From contig CANMRM010000001.1 in NCBI GenBank assembly GCA_947500295.1, positions 1,302,001 through 1,366,000 of the forward strand: DNA of 64,000 bases, in the 5' to 3' direction. This document shows, piece by piece, positions 21,050 to 31,149 of the stretch. The DNA is from an uncultured Kordiimonas sp. GTDB taxonomy: Bacteria > Pseudomonadota > Alphaproteobacteria > Sphingomonadales > Kordiimonadaceae. The number at the start of each line of letters is the position of its first letter. The first letter of the stretch is position 1. A model generated the notes under the pieces. It made no database searches. It saw nothing but the letters and a program-made list of their open reading frames with translations, and had not been told where the DNA came from. The position numbers and the translations under genes are program-made.

Positions 21050-24000
21050 CTAACCGGTCCGACGAGCATCATGCAGTGCCTGCATGTGCCGGACAATGCT
21101 CTTGTTTTCTGACAATTCGTTTACTGCAACCGGAATTTTTCTCCGCCAGTTGGGCTGTTCGTGTTTGGTGCCCGGCACATTAGGTTGACCATGAAGGCCG
21201 AGCAGGTCCTCCAGCTGGCAGGCGGCAACCAGTGATCGCGTGCGCCCCAACAGCTCGTGCAGGGCAATTGACAATTCTTCGGTCATCTCTTCCGGCGGAT
21301 TGTCGGGGTCAAGGCCGACGGGTAACAGGTCGTGATCTTGCAACATTGCCATCAACCTGCACTTGTCGGCAAAGCGTTTGCCTTCATCAATGGCAAGTTG
21401 CTCGGGGTTGTCGCCAATGCCCAGCTCCCGCCGCCAGGCAAAGTCCCTGCCGGACCAGTATCCGGCAAGAGTGGGGAAGTCATGGTTGCTGATGGAGGCC
21501 AGTGTGCTGGCTCGATAGTCTGCTGGAGCAAGGAAATGGCCGTTTTCATCCTGCTCGAAATACATGAGCGCGCAACCGAAAATGTTGGCGCCGTTTAGTT
21601 TTGGTCTCAGGCCGTCCGGTACGGTGCCAAGGTCCTCCCCGATAACAGCGCATCCCGCGCGCTGACTTTCAAGAGCAATGATAGCAATCAGGTCATCGAG
21701 TGGATAATTCACATACGCACCGGGTGTGGCGCGATCTTCAGGTACCCAGAAGCTGCGATTGATGCCCAGAATATGATCAATCCGCACCAGGCCTGACTGG
21801 CCCATGATCGAGCGTATGGTCGTTACAAAATGGCGGTATCCGGTTTCGGCCAGCCTGTGCGGGTTTAGGGGCGCAAGGTCCCAAACCTGCCCGGCGGGGC
21901 TTGCGGCATCCGGCGGTGCGCCGAGGCTAACGCCGTTTGCAACCGTTTTGAAGCCGCCCCATGTTTCTGCGCCCCCGGGAACCATGCCGACCGCGAGGTC
22001 AAGATAGATGCCGATGCTCATGCCAGCCGCCTTGGCTCTTGATTGCGCAAGTGTTAGCTGTGTGTCGGCGACCCACTGCAGATACATATAGAAGCGGATG
22101 TGATCGCTATGGTCTTCAGCAAATGCGGCGACTTCATCGGACGAATGATCCCGGTAGGCTTCTGGCCATTGCTGCCACAGGATCAGCTCGGGGTCTTTGT
22201 CCAGAAAATGTTCTGACAGAGCGTCGAATAGAGCGTGCTTTTTGAGTGGCTCGCCTTTGTCATCGCAGAAAGAGGCAAAAGCGAGTTTGCGGAGGTGATT
22301 GTCCGGAAGGGCATCAAATATACGGAAGGCGCCCATACAGGCTTCAAATTTCAGCTTGATCGAGGCTTCATAGTCGACAAACTCGGCGTTCCGAGCCGCT
22401 ACGGCGTCGTCACTGTCTATAAGTTTCTTCAAAAAGGCCTTGCCGTTTTCGCCGTCCGTGAGCTCCGGGACGAGATGCGGTGCGATGTGCAAAACATTTA
22501 GAAACGTGCGGCTTGATGGGGAATAGGGACTTCGGTTGTCAGGTGATTTTGGAAACAATGCATGAACCGGGTTAAGCCCGACAAAATCAGCACCTTGGCT
22601 GGCCGCGAATTCAGCAGCGGTTGCAAGGTCATCAAAGTCACCAATGCCAAGGTTTTGGTCGGACTTCAGACCATAAAGAGGCACCATCAGGCCCCATTGT
22701 TTGCCGGCGTGCCGGAGCGATTCGGCCCTTTCAGGTGCAACAATCAGGTGGCAGTCCGCCTCGATAGGCGTTTTCAGGATAAATCGGTGATATCCAAGCG
22801 GTAGATCAGGCGGCAATGTGCAGGTATAGCTGCGGAAAAGGTTGCTGCCTCGACCATGCACAGCCCCTGCTGGAACCAGGGCGGCAGACCCTTTGCGCCG
22901 CTCTCCGCTTTCCAGCAGGATCATCCAGTTTGCTTCCAACGCGACATCAGTTGCCGGAAGCTGAATGGGCATCACCGTATCGCCTCCCTTGACCAGAACC
23001 ATGGTAGGCGGAAGGATTGCGGTTTCTTCCGAATGCTTGGCCGCGAGGGCGCTATTCAGCCCGTCTACGGTTTTGAGATGCAATCCCATCGCCTCAAGAA
23101 GCGCGCGCTTCGTATCCTGGCTGGCGATATGGTTTTGGCCAGACAGGTCATAAAAGCCGTCAACGACACCATAGTGAGCCGCGAGTTCGCTTACACCGTC
23201 CGCAACGCGAGTACGGCTGACGCCGGTGCCGTCACAGGCGAGTATCAGTGCGCTTTCACCCGGTATCAGCAGCGAGCCGTGGACCAATTGCGAAGCAAAA
23301 GGCTGATCAGCTGCGGTGTTGAGAAGGGTTGTCCAGTCCCCTTCAAGTGGCAGATGGAAGTCGACGTCGGAAAACCCGTTGTTGAAAACAATCAGGAGGG
23401 TGTCGCCGCCGAGTGATGCGCCTTCCTGGTCAAGGTAATTTCCAGCATCGCCACACAGCATCATGCCAAGGGTGTGCCGGTGTTCGTGATGCCATTCATC
23501 GGGTTGCAGCTCGTTGCCGGTCTCCGCGATCCAGGTGATATCCTTGAGACCTTGCCCGGAGCGTTCTTGCCCGTGCAAAAAGCGAGGCCGCCGAAGCACT
23601 GGGTGGTGTTTTCTCAGCCTGGCCAGACCGGCGACAAACTCCATCAAAGTTTCGTCAGCGTTTTTCCAATCCAGCCAGGAAATCTCGTTGTCCTGGCAGT
23701 AGGCATTGTTGTTGCCTTGCTGGCTGTTGCCGAACTCATCGCCCGCGAGCAGCATGGGTGTTCCCTGGCTGACCATCACCGTTGTCAACAGGTTCCGCAT
23801 ACGTTTTGCGCGGCGGGCAAGGACCCCTACATTTTTGCTCTCGCCTTCCGCACCACAGTTGTCGCTCAGGTTGTGGCTGTGGCCGTCCCTGTTGTCCTCA
23901 CCGTTGGCCCAGTTGTGCCGGTCGTTGTAGGACACCAGGTCGTTCAGGGTGAAGCCATCGTGGGAGGCCACATAATTGATCGAACGAAAGCTTTCGCGGC

Positions 24001-25321
24001 TGTTATGCTCAAATGTTCCGGCAGACCCGAGAAGTGCGTCGGCGAGCGCGGGCAGTACAAAGCGCTCCCCTTTCCAGAAGCGGCGCACTGTGTCTCTGTA
24101 TTTGTCGTTCCATTCGCCGAAGAATGACGGAAAGGCGCCCAGTTGGTAGCCGCCGTGGCCTATGTCCCAGGGTTCCGCGATGAGCTTGACCCGCGAAAGG
24201 AGTGGGTCCTGCTGCAGGGCACGAAGGAAACTGCTGTTGCTATCAAAATGACCATCACTGCGGGCGAGGGTCGTGGCGAGATCAAACCGGAAGCCATCCA
24301 CTTCCATTTCATCAACCCAGTAGCGTAGTGAATCCATGACCAGCTTCAACACATGCGGCTGGTCCATATTCAGCACATTGCCACAGCCGGTTTCATTCGA
24401 GTAATAACGCTTGTCTTCAGCGAGCCGGTAGTAGCTGGCGTTGTCAATCCCGCGAAAAGACAGAGTAGGCCCCAGCTCCCAGCTTTCCGCCGTGTGGTTG
24501 AAAACGACATCCAGAATAACTTCGATGCCGGCCTTGTGGAATGCGCGCACCATTTTGCGGAATGACTGGACCCCGGCAGGCCCTATGAAGGCTGCATTCG
24601 GCGCAAAGAAGGAGATGCTATTGTATCCCCAGTAGTTGTTCAGGCGCATTTCCGTCAGCCGCGGTTCACTAAAGCTGGCATGAACCGGCATCAGTTCAAC
24701 CGCCGTCACTCCCATTTTCTGCATGTGTGCGATCATTTTGGCGGATGACAGGCCTTCGAAAGTGCCTTTCAGTTTTTTGGTCACTCCAGAGTGTTGAACT
24801 GTCGCTCCCTTCACGTGTGCTTCGTAAAGCACTGTGTCGGTCCAGGGTGTGTTTGGTTTTGCAGGCTCCGCGCCTGATTTTGGGACAGCGCCCACCACAC
24901 ATTTGGGCATGAAAGGGGCGCTATCGCGCGCATCGAAAGACATGTCACCGCTGTGATGTTTGCGATCGAAGCCGAACAGGGCTTCGTCGAAAGTGAAATC
25001 GCCTGAAAGTTGCAGGGCATAGGGGTCTATGAGCAGTTTGTTGGCGTTGAAACGATGTCCCTGTTCTGGTGCATAGGGACCGTGAACGCGGTAGCCATAG
25101 AGCTGCCCGGGTTTTAGGTCAGGAACAAACCCGTGCCAGATGTCGCCAGTGCGTGCGGGCAGGCGCAGGCGCGCCACTTCCTGCTCGCCATCACTTGAAA
25201 AAAGGCACAGTTCAATGGCTTCGGCATGGGCGCTGAATATCGCGAAATTGGTGCCGTCCACTTGTGCGTGATTGCCAAGAGGGGAGGGAGATCCGGGCCA
25301 AATTACATAGTCTTCAGGCAT
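21050..25321 (-). CDS. GlgX-MalQ fusion: glycogen debranching enzyme plus 4-alpha-glucanotransferase
   Basis: A single 1423-residue reading frame. Residues 1 to about 700 are a complete GlgX: CBM48-like start (SPLGNHAQVDGTNFAIFSAHA), DVVFNH (271-276), nucleophile D347 in GFRFDLA, acid/base E383 in AEPWD and NYVASHDGFTLNDLVSYND. From about 705 to the end it is a MalQ-type amylomaltase: GLMVPLYGLKSDQNLGIGDFDDL, VRIDH (nucleophile Asp), GEDLGTVP and SNHDFPTL. It would trim branches left by phosphorylase and disproportionate the released oligomers in one polypeptide. Both active sites look intact. It lies 21 bases after glgA. No internal stop or frameshift is seen, so this is a true fusion, not adjacent genes. 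Confidence 0.95.
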   Translation of the reverse strand: MPEDYVIWPGSPSPLGNHAQVDGTNFAIFSAHAEAIELCLFSSDGEQEVARLRLPARTGDIWHGFVPDLKPGQLYGYRVHGPYAPEQGHRFNANKLLIDPYALQLSGDFTFDEALFGFDRKHHSGDMSFDARDSAPFMPKCVVGAVPKSGAEPAKPNTPWTDTVLYEAHVKGATVQHSGVTKKLKGTFEGLSSAKMIAHMQKMGVTAVELMPVHASFSEPRLTEMRLNNYWGYNSISFFAPNAAFIGPAGVQSFRKMVRAFHKAGIEVILDVVFNHTAESWELGPTLSFRGIDNASYYRLAEDKRYYSNETGCGNVLNMDQPHVLKLVMDSLRYWVDEMEVDGFRFDLATTLARSDGHFDSNSSFLRALQQDPLLSRVKLIAEPWDIGHGGYQLGAFPSFFGEWNDKYRDTVRRFWKGERFVLPALADALLGSAGTFEHNSRESFRSINYVASHDGFTLNDLVSYNDRHNWANGEDNRDGHSHNLSDNCGAEGESKNVGVLARRAKRMRNLLTTVMVSQGTPMLLAGDEFGNSQQGNNNAYCQDNEISWLDWKNADETLMEFVAGLARLRKHHPVLRRPRFLHGQERSGQGLKDITWIAETGNELQPDEWHHEHRHTLGMMLCGDAGNYLDQEGASLGGDTLLIVFNNGFSDVDFHLPLEGDWTTLLNTAADQPFASQLVHGSLLIPGESALILACDGTGVSRTRVADGVSELAAHYGVVDGFYDLSGQNHIASQDTKRALLEAMGLHLKTVDGLNSALAAKHSEETAILPPTMVLVKGGDTVMPIQLPATDVALEANWMILLESGERRKGSAALVPAGAVHGRGSNLFRSYTCTLPPDLPLGYHRFILKTPIEADCHLIVAPERAESLRHAGKQWGLMVPLYGLKSDQNLGIGDFDDLATAAEFAASQGADFVGLNPVHALFPKSPDNRSPYSPSSRTFLNVLHIAPHLVPELTDGENGKAFLKKLIDSDDAVAARNAEFVDYEASIKLKFEACMGAFRIFDALPDNHLRKLAFASFCDDKGEPLKKHALFDALSEHFLDKDPELILWQQWPEAYRDHSSDEVAAFAEDHSDHIRFYMYLQWVADTQLTLAQSRAKAAGMSIGIYLDLAVGMVPGGAETWGGFKTVANGVSLGAPPDAASPAGQVWDLAPLNPHRLAETGYRHFVTTIRSIMGQSGLVRIDHILGINRSFWVPEDRATPGAYVNYPLDDLIAIIALESQRAGCAVIGEDLGTVPDGLRPKLNGANIFGCALMYFEQDENGHFLAPADYRASTLASISNHDFPTLAGYWSGRDFAWRRELGIGDNPEQLAIDEGKRFADKCRLMAMLQDHDLLPVGLDPDNPPEEMTEELSIALHELLGRTRSLVAACQLEDLLGLHGQPNVPGTKHEQPNWRRKIPVAVNELSENKSIVRHMQALHDARRTG

Positions 25322-25342
25322 AAAGGTCTCAAATCTATACAG

Positions 25343-26782
25343 TTACTGGTACAACGAATGATAAGCTGCCGCGGGCTGTGCCCAGCTGACATCCTCCTTC
25401 ATGCCGTTGCGACGGATTTGGACCCATGTCTTTTCAGTTTGATAGAGGGACATCGCGCGGTCAAGTGCCGTAATCAGTTGATCGAAACCCACCGGCGAAA
25501 ACTGAATGCCGGTTCCCTGTCCATGCTTCAGTGCGGCTGCGCTGGCGTCGATCACCGTGTCTGCAAGTCCGCCAACTCGTGCGACAAGCGGAATACTGCC
25601 ATATCGCATCGCGCACAGTTGAGTAAGTCCGCAGGGTTCGAACCTTGAGGGTACGAGAATGACATCAGATCCAGCCTGAACCTGATGAGCCAGTGTCTCG
25701 TCATAGCCTATGAAAGTTCCAACAATGCCCGGGTGTTGCTTTGCCGAATCCATAAACGCCTGTTCGAGGTTCTTGTCGCCCGACCCGAGCACAACAAGCT
25801 GGGCGTCGTTGCCGACGATATGAGGTAGTGCGCCAGCGACCAGATCCAGTCCCTTCTGATCGGTCAGGCGGCTGATAACGCCGAAAAGTGGTCCCTTTGA
25901 CGCTGGGTCCAGCCCGAACCGTTCCTGCAGCGCTTTTTTTGCAGCTTTCTTTCCTGCGACCCTGCGAGCACTATACGGCTCAGGTAGTGCGGGATCAGAA
26001 AACGGATCCCATGTCTCCGTATCTATGCCGTTTGCAATACCGTGCAGTTTGTGATTGAGCTTTTTCAAGAGCCCGCCAAGGCCCATACCGCCTTCGTCGG
26101 TCTGGATTTCGCGCGCGTAGGTGGGGCTCACGGTTGTCACGACATCGCTGTAGACGATCCCGGCTTTCAGGAAGCTGATCTTGTCCCAATATTCCAGCCC
26201 GTCTTGCGAAAACATGTGCTCCGGCAGGCCAATTGACGACAGCAATCTCTTCGGAAACAACCCCTGGAACGCCAGATTGTGAATGGTGAAAACGGTGCGT
26301 GGCTTTTTGCCTTTAGCAAGAGAGAGGTAAGCGGCGGTGAGGCCTGCCTGCCAGTCATGGGCGTGAACAACGTCGGCTTTCCACTTGAAGGCCAGTCCCT
26401 GCGCAACATCGGCGGCGATCTTGGCAAATGCGGCGTAGCGCGGGCCATTGTCTTTGCGGTCTTCGCCCCGGGCATCCAGGTAGGGGTTGCCCTCGAAATC
26501 AAAAAGGTGGGGCGCGTCAGCAACTAGGATTTCCTGGCCCGTCGAGCTGGTGCCCTTCATCAAAGTGACGTTGCCGCCAGCAATTGCAGGCAGCGTGCCG
26601 ACCTTTTTTGCTGATTTTAGGCCTTTTTTAATAGCGGGAAAGCCGGGCAGGAGCGTGAGGACATCCACATCATAGGATTCAAGCGCAAGCGGCAGGGCCC
26701 CCATCACATCGGCGAGGCCGCCGGTTTTGATGAGAGGAAAACATTCGGAGCCGACAAACAGGATGCGGTTGTTGCCGGACAC
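25343..26782 (-). CDS. glgA: Bacterial glycogen synthase (ADP-glucose type)
   Basis: 479 residues, the standard GlgA length. It transfers glucose from ADP-glucose to growing alpha-1,4 chains. The ADP-glucose-binding KTGGLADV motif is at 19-26, followed by HAHDWQAGL, and the C-terminal half shows a second Rossmann lobe (LFGVISRLTDQKGLDLV, PSRFEPCGLTQLCAMRYG). The start is one base after the glgC stop, so the two are translationally coupled. Confidence 0.97.
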   Translation of the reverse strand: MSGNNRILFVGSECFPLIKTGGLADVMGALPLALESYDVDVLTLLPGFPAIKKGLKSAKKVGTLPAIAGGNVTLMKGTSSTGQEILVADAPHLFDFEGNPYLDARGEDRKDNGPRYAAFAKIAADVAQGLAFKWKADVVHAHDWQAGLTAAYLSLAKGKKPRTVFTIHNLAFQGLFPKRLLSSIGLPEHMFSQDGLEYWDKISFLKAGIVYSDVVTTVSPTYAREIQTDEGGMGLGGLLKKLNHKLHGIANGIDTETWDPFSDPALPEPYSARRVAGKKAAKKALQERFGLDPASKGPLFGVISRLTDQKGLDLVAGALPHIVGNDAQLVVLGSGDKNLEQAFMDSAKQHPGIVGTFIGYDETLAHQVQAGSDVILVPSRFEPCGLTQLCAMRYGSIPLVARVGGLADTVIDASAAALKHGQGTGIQFSPVGFDQLITALDRAMSLYQTEKTWVQIRRNGMKEDVSWAQPAAAYHSLYQ

Positions 26783-26783
26783 C

Positions 26784-28046
26784 TCAATCCTCCAGCCGGT
26801 CGATCATCGGCTGGGTAATCAGGCATATACCCTTGTCAGTGCGATGGAAGCGACGTGCATCGTCTTTTGGGTCTTCGCCAACGACCAGATCGCGCGGAAT
26901 TTTCACGCCCCGGTCAACAACGACATTCTTGAGATGTGCCCCTCGGTCTATGCTGGCATAGGGCAGGATCACGGCATTTTCCAGATGGCTGTAGCTATGG
27001 GCATGCACACGGGTGAACAGCAGGCAGTTTTCCACATGAGCACCCGACACGATACAGCCGCCGGACACCAGGGAACTGATCGCTTCGCCGCGCCTGCCAT
27101 CCTGATCATGCACAAACTTGGCGGGCGGCGTAATCTCGCTATAGGTCCAGATTGGCCAATCCTGATCATACAGGTTGAGTGCCGGCTCAATGGAGGTCAG
27201 ATCCAGATTGGCTTCCCAATAGCTGTCAACGGTTCCGACATCGCGCCAGTAGGCTTCGTGACCAGCGATGGCGCGGACGCAGGAGCGGGTGAAATGATGG
27301 GCGTGAGCATATCCGTTCTGGACTACATAGGGAATGATGTCTTTGCCGAAATCGCGCGATGAGTTTGGATCTTCTGCATCCCGCTCCAGCAGCTCGAAAA
27401 GGAACTCGGTATTGAAAACATAAATACCCATAGAAGCGAGCGACTTGTTGGGTTTGCCCGGAATGGTTGGCGGGTCTTCGGGTTTTTCAAGAAAGTCAGC
27501 GATGCGATCGTGTTCGTCGACACCCATTACCCCAAACGCTTTGGCTTCGTCCTGGCTGACTTCCAGGCATCCGATCGTCACATCGGCACCGGAATTCACA
27601 TGCTCTTCAAGCATGAGCTCATAGTCCATTTTGTAGACGTGATCGCCGGCCAGGATGACCATATATTTGGGAGCATAGGATGCGATGATGTCCATGTTTT
27701 GATACACGGCGTCGGCAGTGCCTTCATACCACTGAGTTTCAGAGACCCGCTGACTTGCCGGTAAAATATCGAAACTTTCGTTTCGTTCAGCACGGTAGAA
27801 GTTCCAGCCCCGCTGAAGGTGGCGAATAAGACTGTGCGCTTTGTATTGTGTTGCAACGCCAATGCGCCGGATGCCTGAATTCATTGCGTTCGACAGGGCG
27901 AAATCGATGATCCGGCTCTTGCCGCCAAAGTAAACGGCGGGCTTTGCCCGCTTGTCCGTGAGTTCCTTGAGGCGGCTGCCCCGACCGCCGGCTAGAACAT
28001 ATGCCATTGTGTGCCGTGCAAACGGTTGAGCTGGAACCTGTGTCAT
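26784..28046 (-). CDS. glgC: Glucose-1-phosphate adenylyltransferase
   Basis: Makes ADP-glucose, the committed step of glycogen synthesis. The start is taken at ATG 28046 (about 420 residues), which has a GGGGG ribosome site 10 bases upstream; an in-frame GTG at 28085 would add 13 residues of low similarity. The N-terminal nucleotide-binding loop [24 protein letters not shown], the [11 protein letters not shown] and [12 protein letters not shown] stretches and a left-handed beta-helix C-terminus are seen. It is the first gene of the glgC-glgA-glgX/malQ-pgm operon and divergent from glgP. Confidence 0.97.
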   Translation of the reverse strand: MTQVPAQPFARHTMAYVLAGGRGSRLKELTDKRAKPAVYFGGKSRIIDFALSNAMNSGIRRIGVATQYKAHSLIRHLQRGWNFYRAERNESFDILPASQRVSETQWYEGTADAVYQNMDIIASYAPKYMVILAGDHVYKMDYELMLEEHVNSGADVTIGCLEVSQDEAKAFGVMGVDEHDRIADFLEKPEDPPTIPGKPNKSLASMGIYVFNTEFLFELLERDAEDPNSSRDFGKDIIPYVVQNGYAHAHHFTRSCVRAIAGHEAYWRDVGTVDSYWEANLDLTSIEPALNLYDQDWPIWTYSEITPPAKFVHDQDGRRGEAISSLVSGGCIVSGAHVENCLLFTRVHAHSYSHLENAVILPYASIDRGAHLKNVVVDRGVKIPRDLVVGEDPKDDARRFHRTDKGICLITQPMIDRLED

Positions 28047-28255
28047 AATGCTGCTGCCCCCTTCGAGAATGTCGGTATTGAACACCGAATATCCTTTAGT
28101 CTTGCCGAATCAGGGCTGCGCACGCAAGCGATGTTTGTGTTACAAATAGACCAGCCACTGCGGCTCACGCTCTTTTCTCCCTGATTTATGCGCCAACCGC
28201 GCCACCTTCTTCACTGGTTTTTTCCTCTGGTATTGGCCGTGAAGGTTTTCACGTA

Positions 28256-28480
28256 GTGGTGGGCGCGGACGGCTCCCTGTTTTCTACTCCTATCAAGGTG
28301 ACAAGCCTGCTCGTTTGGGGCGATCTGACAGGTCAGGCGCGACCCCGAATTCGCTGGTCGGCACCCAACGGAGATGCCTATTTTGTCCGGTTCAGCCATG
28401 ACGGGGACGCACTTCTTCTGTCACATGGAGACTGGGGTTCTTTTCGTATTGCACGTGTCCCGATCACCGAACTTGATTAA
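28256..28480 (+). CDS. Small hypothetical protein in the glgC-glgP gap
   Basis: 74 residues from a GTG start, with GAAGG ten bases upstream. The same frame is open for about 100 bases further upstream but offers no ATG or GTG. The composition (aromatic residues alternating with Gly and Asp, PNGDAYFVRFSHDGDALLLSHGDWGSF) and the GC-rich third positions look like real coding sequence for a small beta-rich domain. I do not recognise the family. It is oriented with glgP but separated from it by about 210 bases and a possible terminator hairpin. The start is uncertain. Confidence 0.4.
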   Translation: MVGADGSLFSTPIKVTSLLVWGDLTGQARPRIRWSAPNGDAYFVRFSHDGDALLLSHGDWGSFRIARVPITELD

Positions 28481-28524
28481 CCAGTAGCTCGCGCCATCAT
28501 CCATCTTGCAGGCCAAAGCCCCAT

Positions 28525-28548
28525 AAACCCCTGAACTTTCGGGGGTTT
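28525..28548 (+). terminator. Possible terminator after the small protein
   Basis: AAACCCC and GGGGTTT form a 7-bp stem around a 10-base loop, followed by GTAGTTTTGGGTTTT, a broken T run. It is placed 45 bases after the small reading frame and before the glgP promoter region, so position supports a terminator but the tail is imperfect. Confidence 0.35.
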
Positions 28549-28578
28549 GTAGTTTTGGGTTTTGTTGCCAGAAATTCA

Positions 28579-28592
28579 TGCAAAATTTTGCA
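28579..28592. promoter_or_regulatory. Perfect 14-bp palindrome upstream of glgP
   Basis: TGCAAAATTTTGCA is perfectly self-complementary and sits 101 bases before the glgP start. A TTGACA hexamer follows at 28628-28633, a possible -35 box, although no good -10 is obvious at the right spacing. The palindrome has the size of a dimeric repressor site and resembles the TGCAAA elements around the LacI-family locus at 53-56 kb. Function is inference. Confidence 0.45.
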
Positions 28593-28692
28593 ACAGCCTA
28601 TTCGATAAAAAAGCTTGATTTCTGCGCTTGACAACGCTGTCTTTCGGAAGGCACCCTACATGCTGAATTGTATGCAGTAGGGCGGAAAAGTC

Positions 28693-31140
28693 ATGACAAA
28701 AATCCAGGTGAGCTCGGCTTCTGAACTGAAAACAGAAAAAGGAGCCCTCGGGGACGCAGTGCTTCGGCATCTTGTCTATTCTGTGGGCAAAGATCAATCC
28801 CATGCTGTCAAACGTGACTGGTGCGCCGCGCTGTCTCTAGCAATTCGTGACCGTATGGTTGACGGCTGGATGGATACAACGCGCCGTATATACAAGTCTA
28901 AACAGAAGCGTGTTTACTACCTGTCCATGGAGTTCATGATCGGCCGTCTGCTTGAAGATGCGATTGCCAATATGGGCCTTACAGAAGAGGCGCGTGAGTT
29001 TTTTGGGTCGCTGGGCATAGACTTGTCAGCCATCCTCAAGGCGGAACCCGATCCCGCGCTTGGCAATGGAGGTCTCGGCCGCCTCGCCGCCTGTTTTATG
29101 GACTCAATGGCTACAGTCGGTGTGGCCGGCATTGGCTACGGCATTCGTTATGAACACGGTATCTTCCGCCAGAGTTTTCAGGATGGATGGCAGCTTGAGG
29201 AACCTGAAGATTGGCTGATATTCGGCAACAGTTGGGAGTTCCAACGGCCGGAGGTTGAATATTCGATCGAATTTGGCGGATCAGTTTCCCAAGGCCATGA
29301 CGGCAAGATGGTCTGGACGCCAAGTGAGCGTATCCTTGCAGGGGCGTTCGACACGCCGATTGCAGGCTGGGGCGGCAAGCACGTTAATACGCTCAGACTC
29401 TGGTCGGCGCGGTCTGCGGAAGTGCTGAACCTGCATCAGTTTAACCAGGGTGAGTTCATTGCAGCTGCTCGTAGTCAGGTCCTGGCTGAGTCGATCACAA
29501 AGGTGCTTTACCCCGGTGACCATACGCCAGAAGGACGCGAGCTGAGGCTCAAGCAGGAAGTGTTTTTCACATCCGCTTCCCTTCAGGACATCCTGCATCG
29601 GTATCTTCTGGACCATGATGATCTTTCAGGCCTGCCGGCAGCGGCGGCTGTGCAACTCAACGACACACACCCGGCGATTGCAGTGCCGGAACTCATTCGC
29701 CTTTTGGTCGACAAGCACGGCATGGAATTTGTGAAAAGCTTCGAGATCGCGCGTGCGACATTGCATTATACTAACCATACACTTTTGCCGGAAGCGCTGG
29801 AGAAATGGCCGCTTGAGCTTATTGAGCGTTGCCTGCCGCGTCATCTGCAGATCATCCGGGAAGTAGACAATCTTTTTGCTGCTGAAGTGCGTGCAAAATT
29901 TGATGACAAAGACCCTGCTCCGATGCAGGCGATTGATCATCATGATGGCGGCTGGGTGCGTATGGGTAATCTGGCTTTTATCGGTTCAAGTCACGTGAAT
30001 GGTGTCTCGGCCCTGCATACGGATCTGATGAAGCAAACGGTGTTCAAGGACCTTCACGAGATATATCCGGACCGTATTCTCAATCAGACCAATGGTATCA
30101 CGCCCCGGCGCTGGCTATATGAAAGCAACCCCCGGCTGGCTGGTCTGATCACGAAAACTATCGGCGACGGCTGGGTTGATGATCTGGAACAGTTGACGGC
30201 TTTGGGGCCTTATGCCGATGATGCCTCGTTTCGCGATGAGTTCGCTTCGGTCAAGGCAGCCAACAAAATAGATCTTGCCTCTTTCATCAAGGCTCAGACC
30301 GGCATCGAAATCGATCCGGCTGCCATGTTCGACATTCAGATCAAACGCATTCACGAATACAAACGCCAATTGATGAATGCGCTGGAAACCATGGCGCTCT
30401 ATAATGCGATCAAGGCAGACCCAAACGCCGCGTGGCAGCCGCGCGTCAAAATATTTGCGGGCAAAGCGGCACCGAGCTACTCGCTTGCAAAGCTGATCAT
30501 CAAAATGATCAATGATGTTGCGGACAAGGTGAACAATGATCCCGAAGTCGGCGACTTGCTCAAGGTTGTTTTCCTGCCGAACTACAATGTCTCGGCGGCG
30601 GAAGAACTAATTCCGGCGGCTGACCTTTCGGAACAGATTTCTACGGCCGGGTTTGAAGCATCAGGCACCGGAAACATGAAGTTTGCGCTCAATGGCGCGC
30701 TGACGATCGGTACGCTCGATGGTGCCAATGTCGAGATTATGGAGCATGTGGGAGAAGACAATATCTTCATCTTTGGCATGAAGGCCCATGAAGTTGCCGA
30801 GCGGCAACGGAGCCATGCTCAGCCCTGGGTTACAGTGTCAGAAACTCCGCGGTTGCAGGAGGTGGTGACCCAGCTGTCGAGCGGTTTTTATTCGCATGGG
30901 GACACAGAGCGATTTGCCGGCATTGTCGACAATATTCTGGCGCACGACTATTTCCAGGTGACACCTGACTTCGATAGCTACTGGCAAATGCAACGGCATG
31001 TTGATAGCGTGTTTGCGGACAAGGACACGTGGCACAAGAAAGCGATCCTGAATACCGCCAACATGGGCTGGTTCTCGGCTGACCGCACGATCCGAAGTTA
31101 TGCCGAGCAAATCTGGAACGCTTTGCCAGCTGAAGGGTAG
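28693..31140 (+). CDS. glgP: Glycogen phosphorylase
   Basis: 815 residues. It releases glucose 1-phosphate from glycogen ends using pyridoxal phosphate. Seen: RRIYKSKQKRVYYLSMEFMIGRLLEDA near the N-terminus, VQLNDTHPAIAVPELIRLL in the middle, KRIHEYKRQLMNAL, and the cofactor-lysine region EASGTGNMKFALNGALTIGTLDGANVEI with the lysine near residue 662. Length and motifs are complete. It starts the plus-strand glycogen arm, with glgB ten bases downstream. Confidence 0.98.
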   Translation: MTKIQVSSASELKTEKGALGDAVLRHLVYSVGKDQSHAVKRDWCAALSLAIRDRMVDGWMDTTRRIYKSKQKRVYYLSMEFMIGRLLEDAIANMGLTEEAREFFGSLGIDLSAILKAEPDPALGNGGLGRLAACFMDSMATVGVAGIGYGIRYEHGIFRQSFQDGWQLEEPEDWLIFGNSWEFQRPEVEYSIEFGGSVSQGHDGKMVWTPSERILAGAFDTPIAGWGGKHVNTLRLWSARSAEVLNLHQFNQGEFIAAARSQVLAESITKVLYPGDHTPEGRELRLKQEVFFTSASLQDILHRYLLDHDDLSGLPAAAAVQLNDTHPAIAVPELIRLLVDKHGMEFVKSFEIARATLHYTNHTLLPEALEKWPLELIERCLPRHLQIIREVDNLFAAEVRAKFDDKDPAPMQAIDHHDGGWVRMGNLAFIGSSHVNGVSALHTDLMKQTVFKDLHEIYPDRILNQTNGITPRRWLYESNPRLAGLITKTIGDGWVDDLEQLTALGPYADDASFRDEFASVKAANKIDLASFIKAQTGIEIDPAAMFDIQIKRIHEYKRQLMNALETMALYNAIKADPNAAWQPRVKIFAGKAAPSYSLAKLIIKMINDVADKVNNDPEVGDLLKVVFLPNYNVSAAEELIPAADLSEQISTAGFEASGTGNMKFALNGALTIGTLDGANVEIMEHVGEDNIFIFGMKAHEVAERQRSHAQPWVTVSETPRLQEVVTQLSSGFYSHGDTERFAGIVDNILAHDYFQVTPDFDSYWQMQRHVDSVFADKDTWHKKAILNTANMGWFSADRTIRSYAEQIWNALPAEG

Positions 31141-31149
31141 GGCAACCAA

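Noticed and set aside
28188-28256. Short frame starting MRQPRHLLHWFFPLVLAVKVF before the small glg-region protein
   Set aside because: It looks like a signal peptide but ends in a stop at 28254, is out of frame with the following gene and has no ribosome site. A frameshifted exported protein is possible but not supported.
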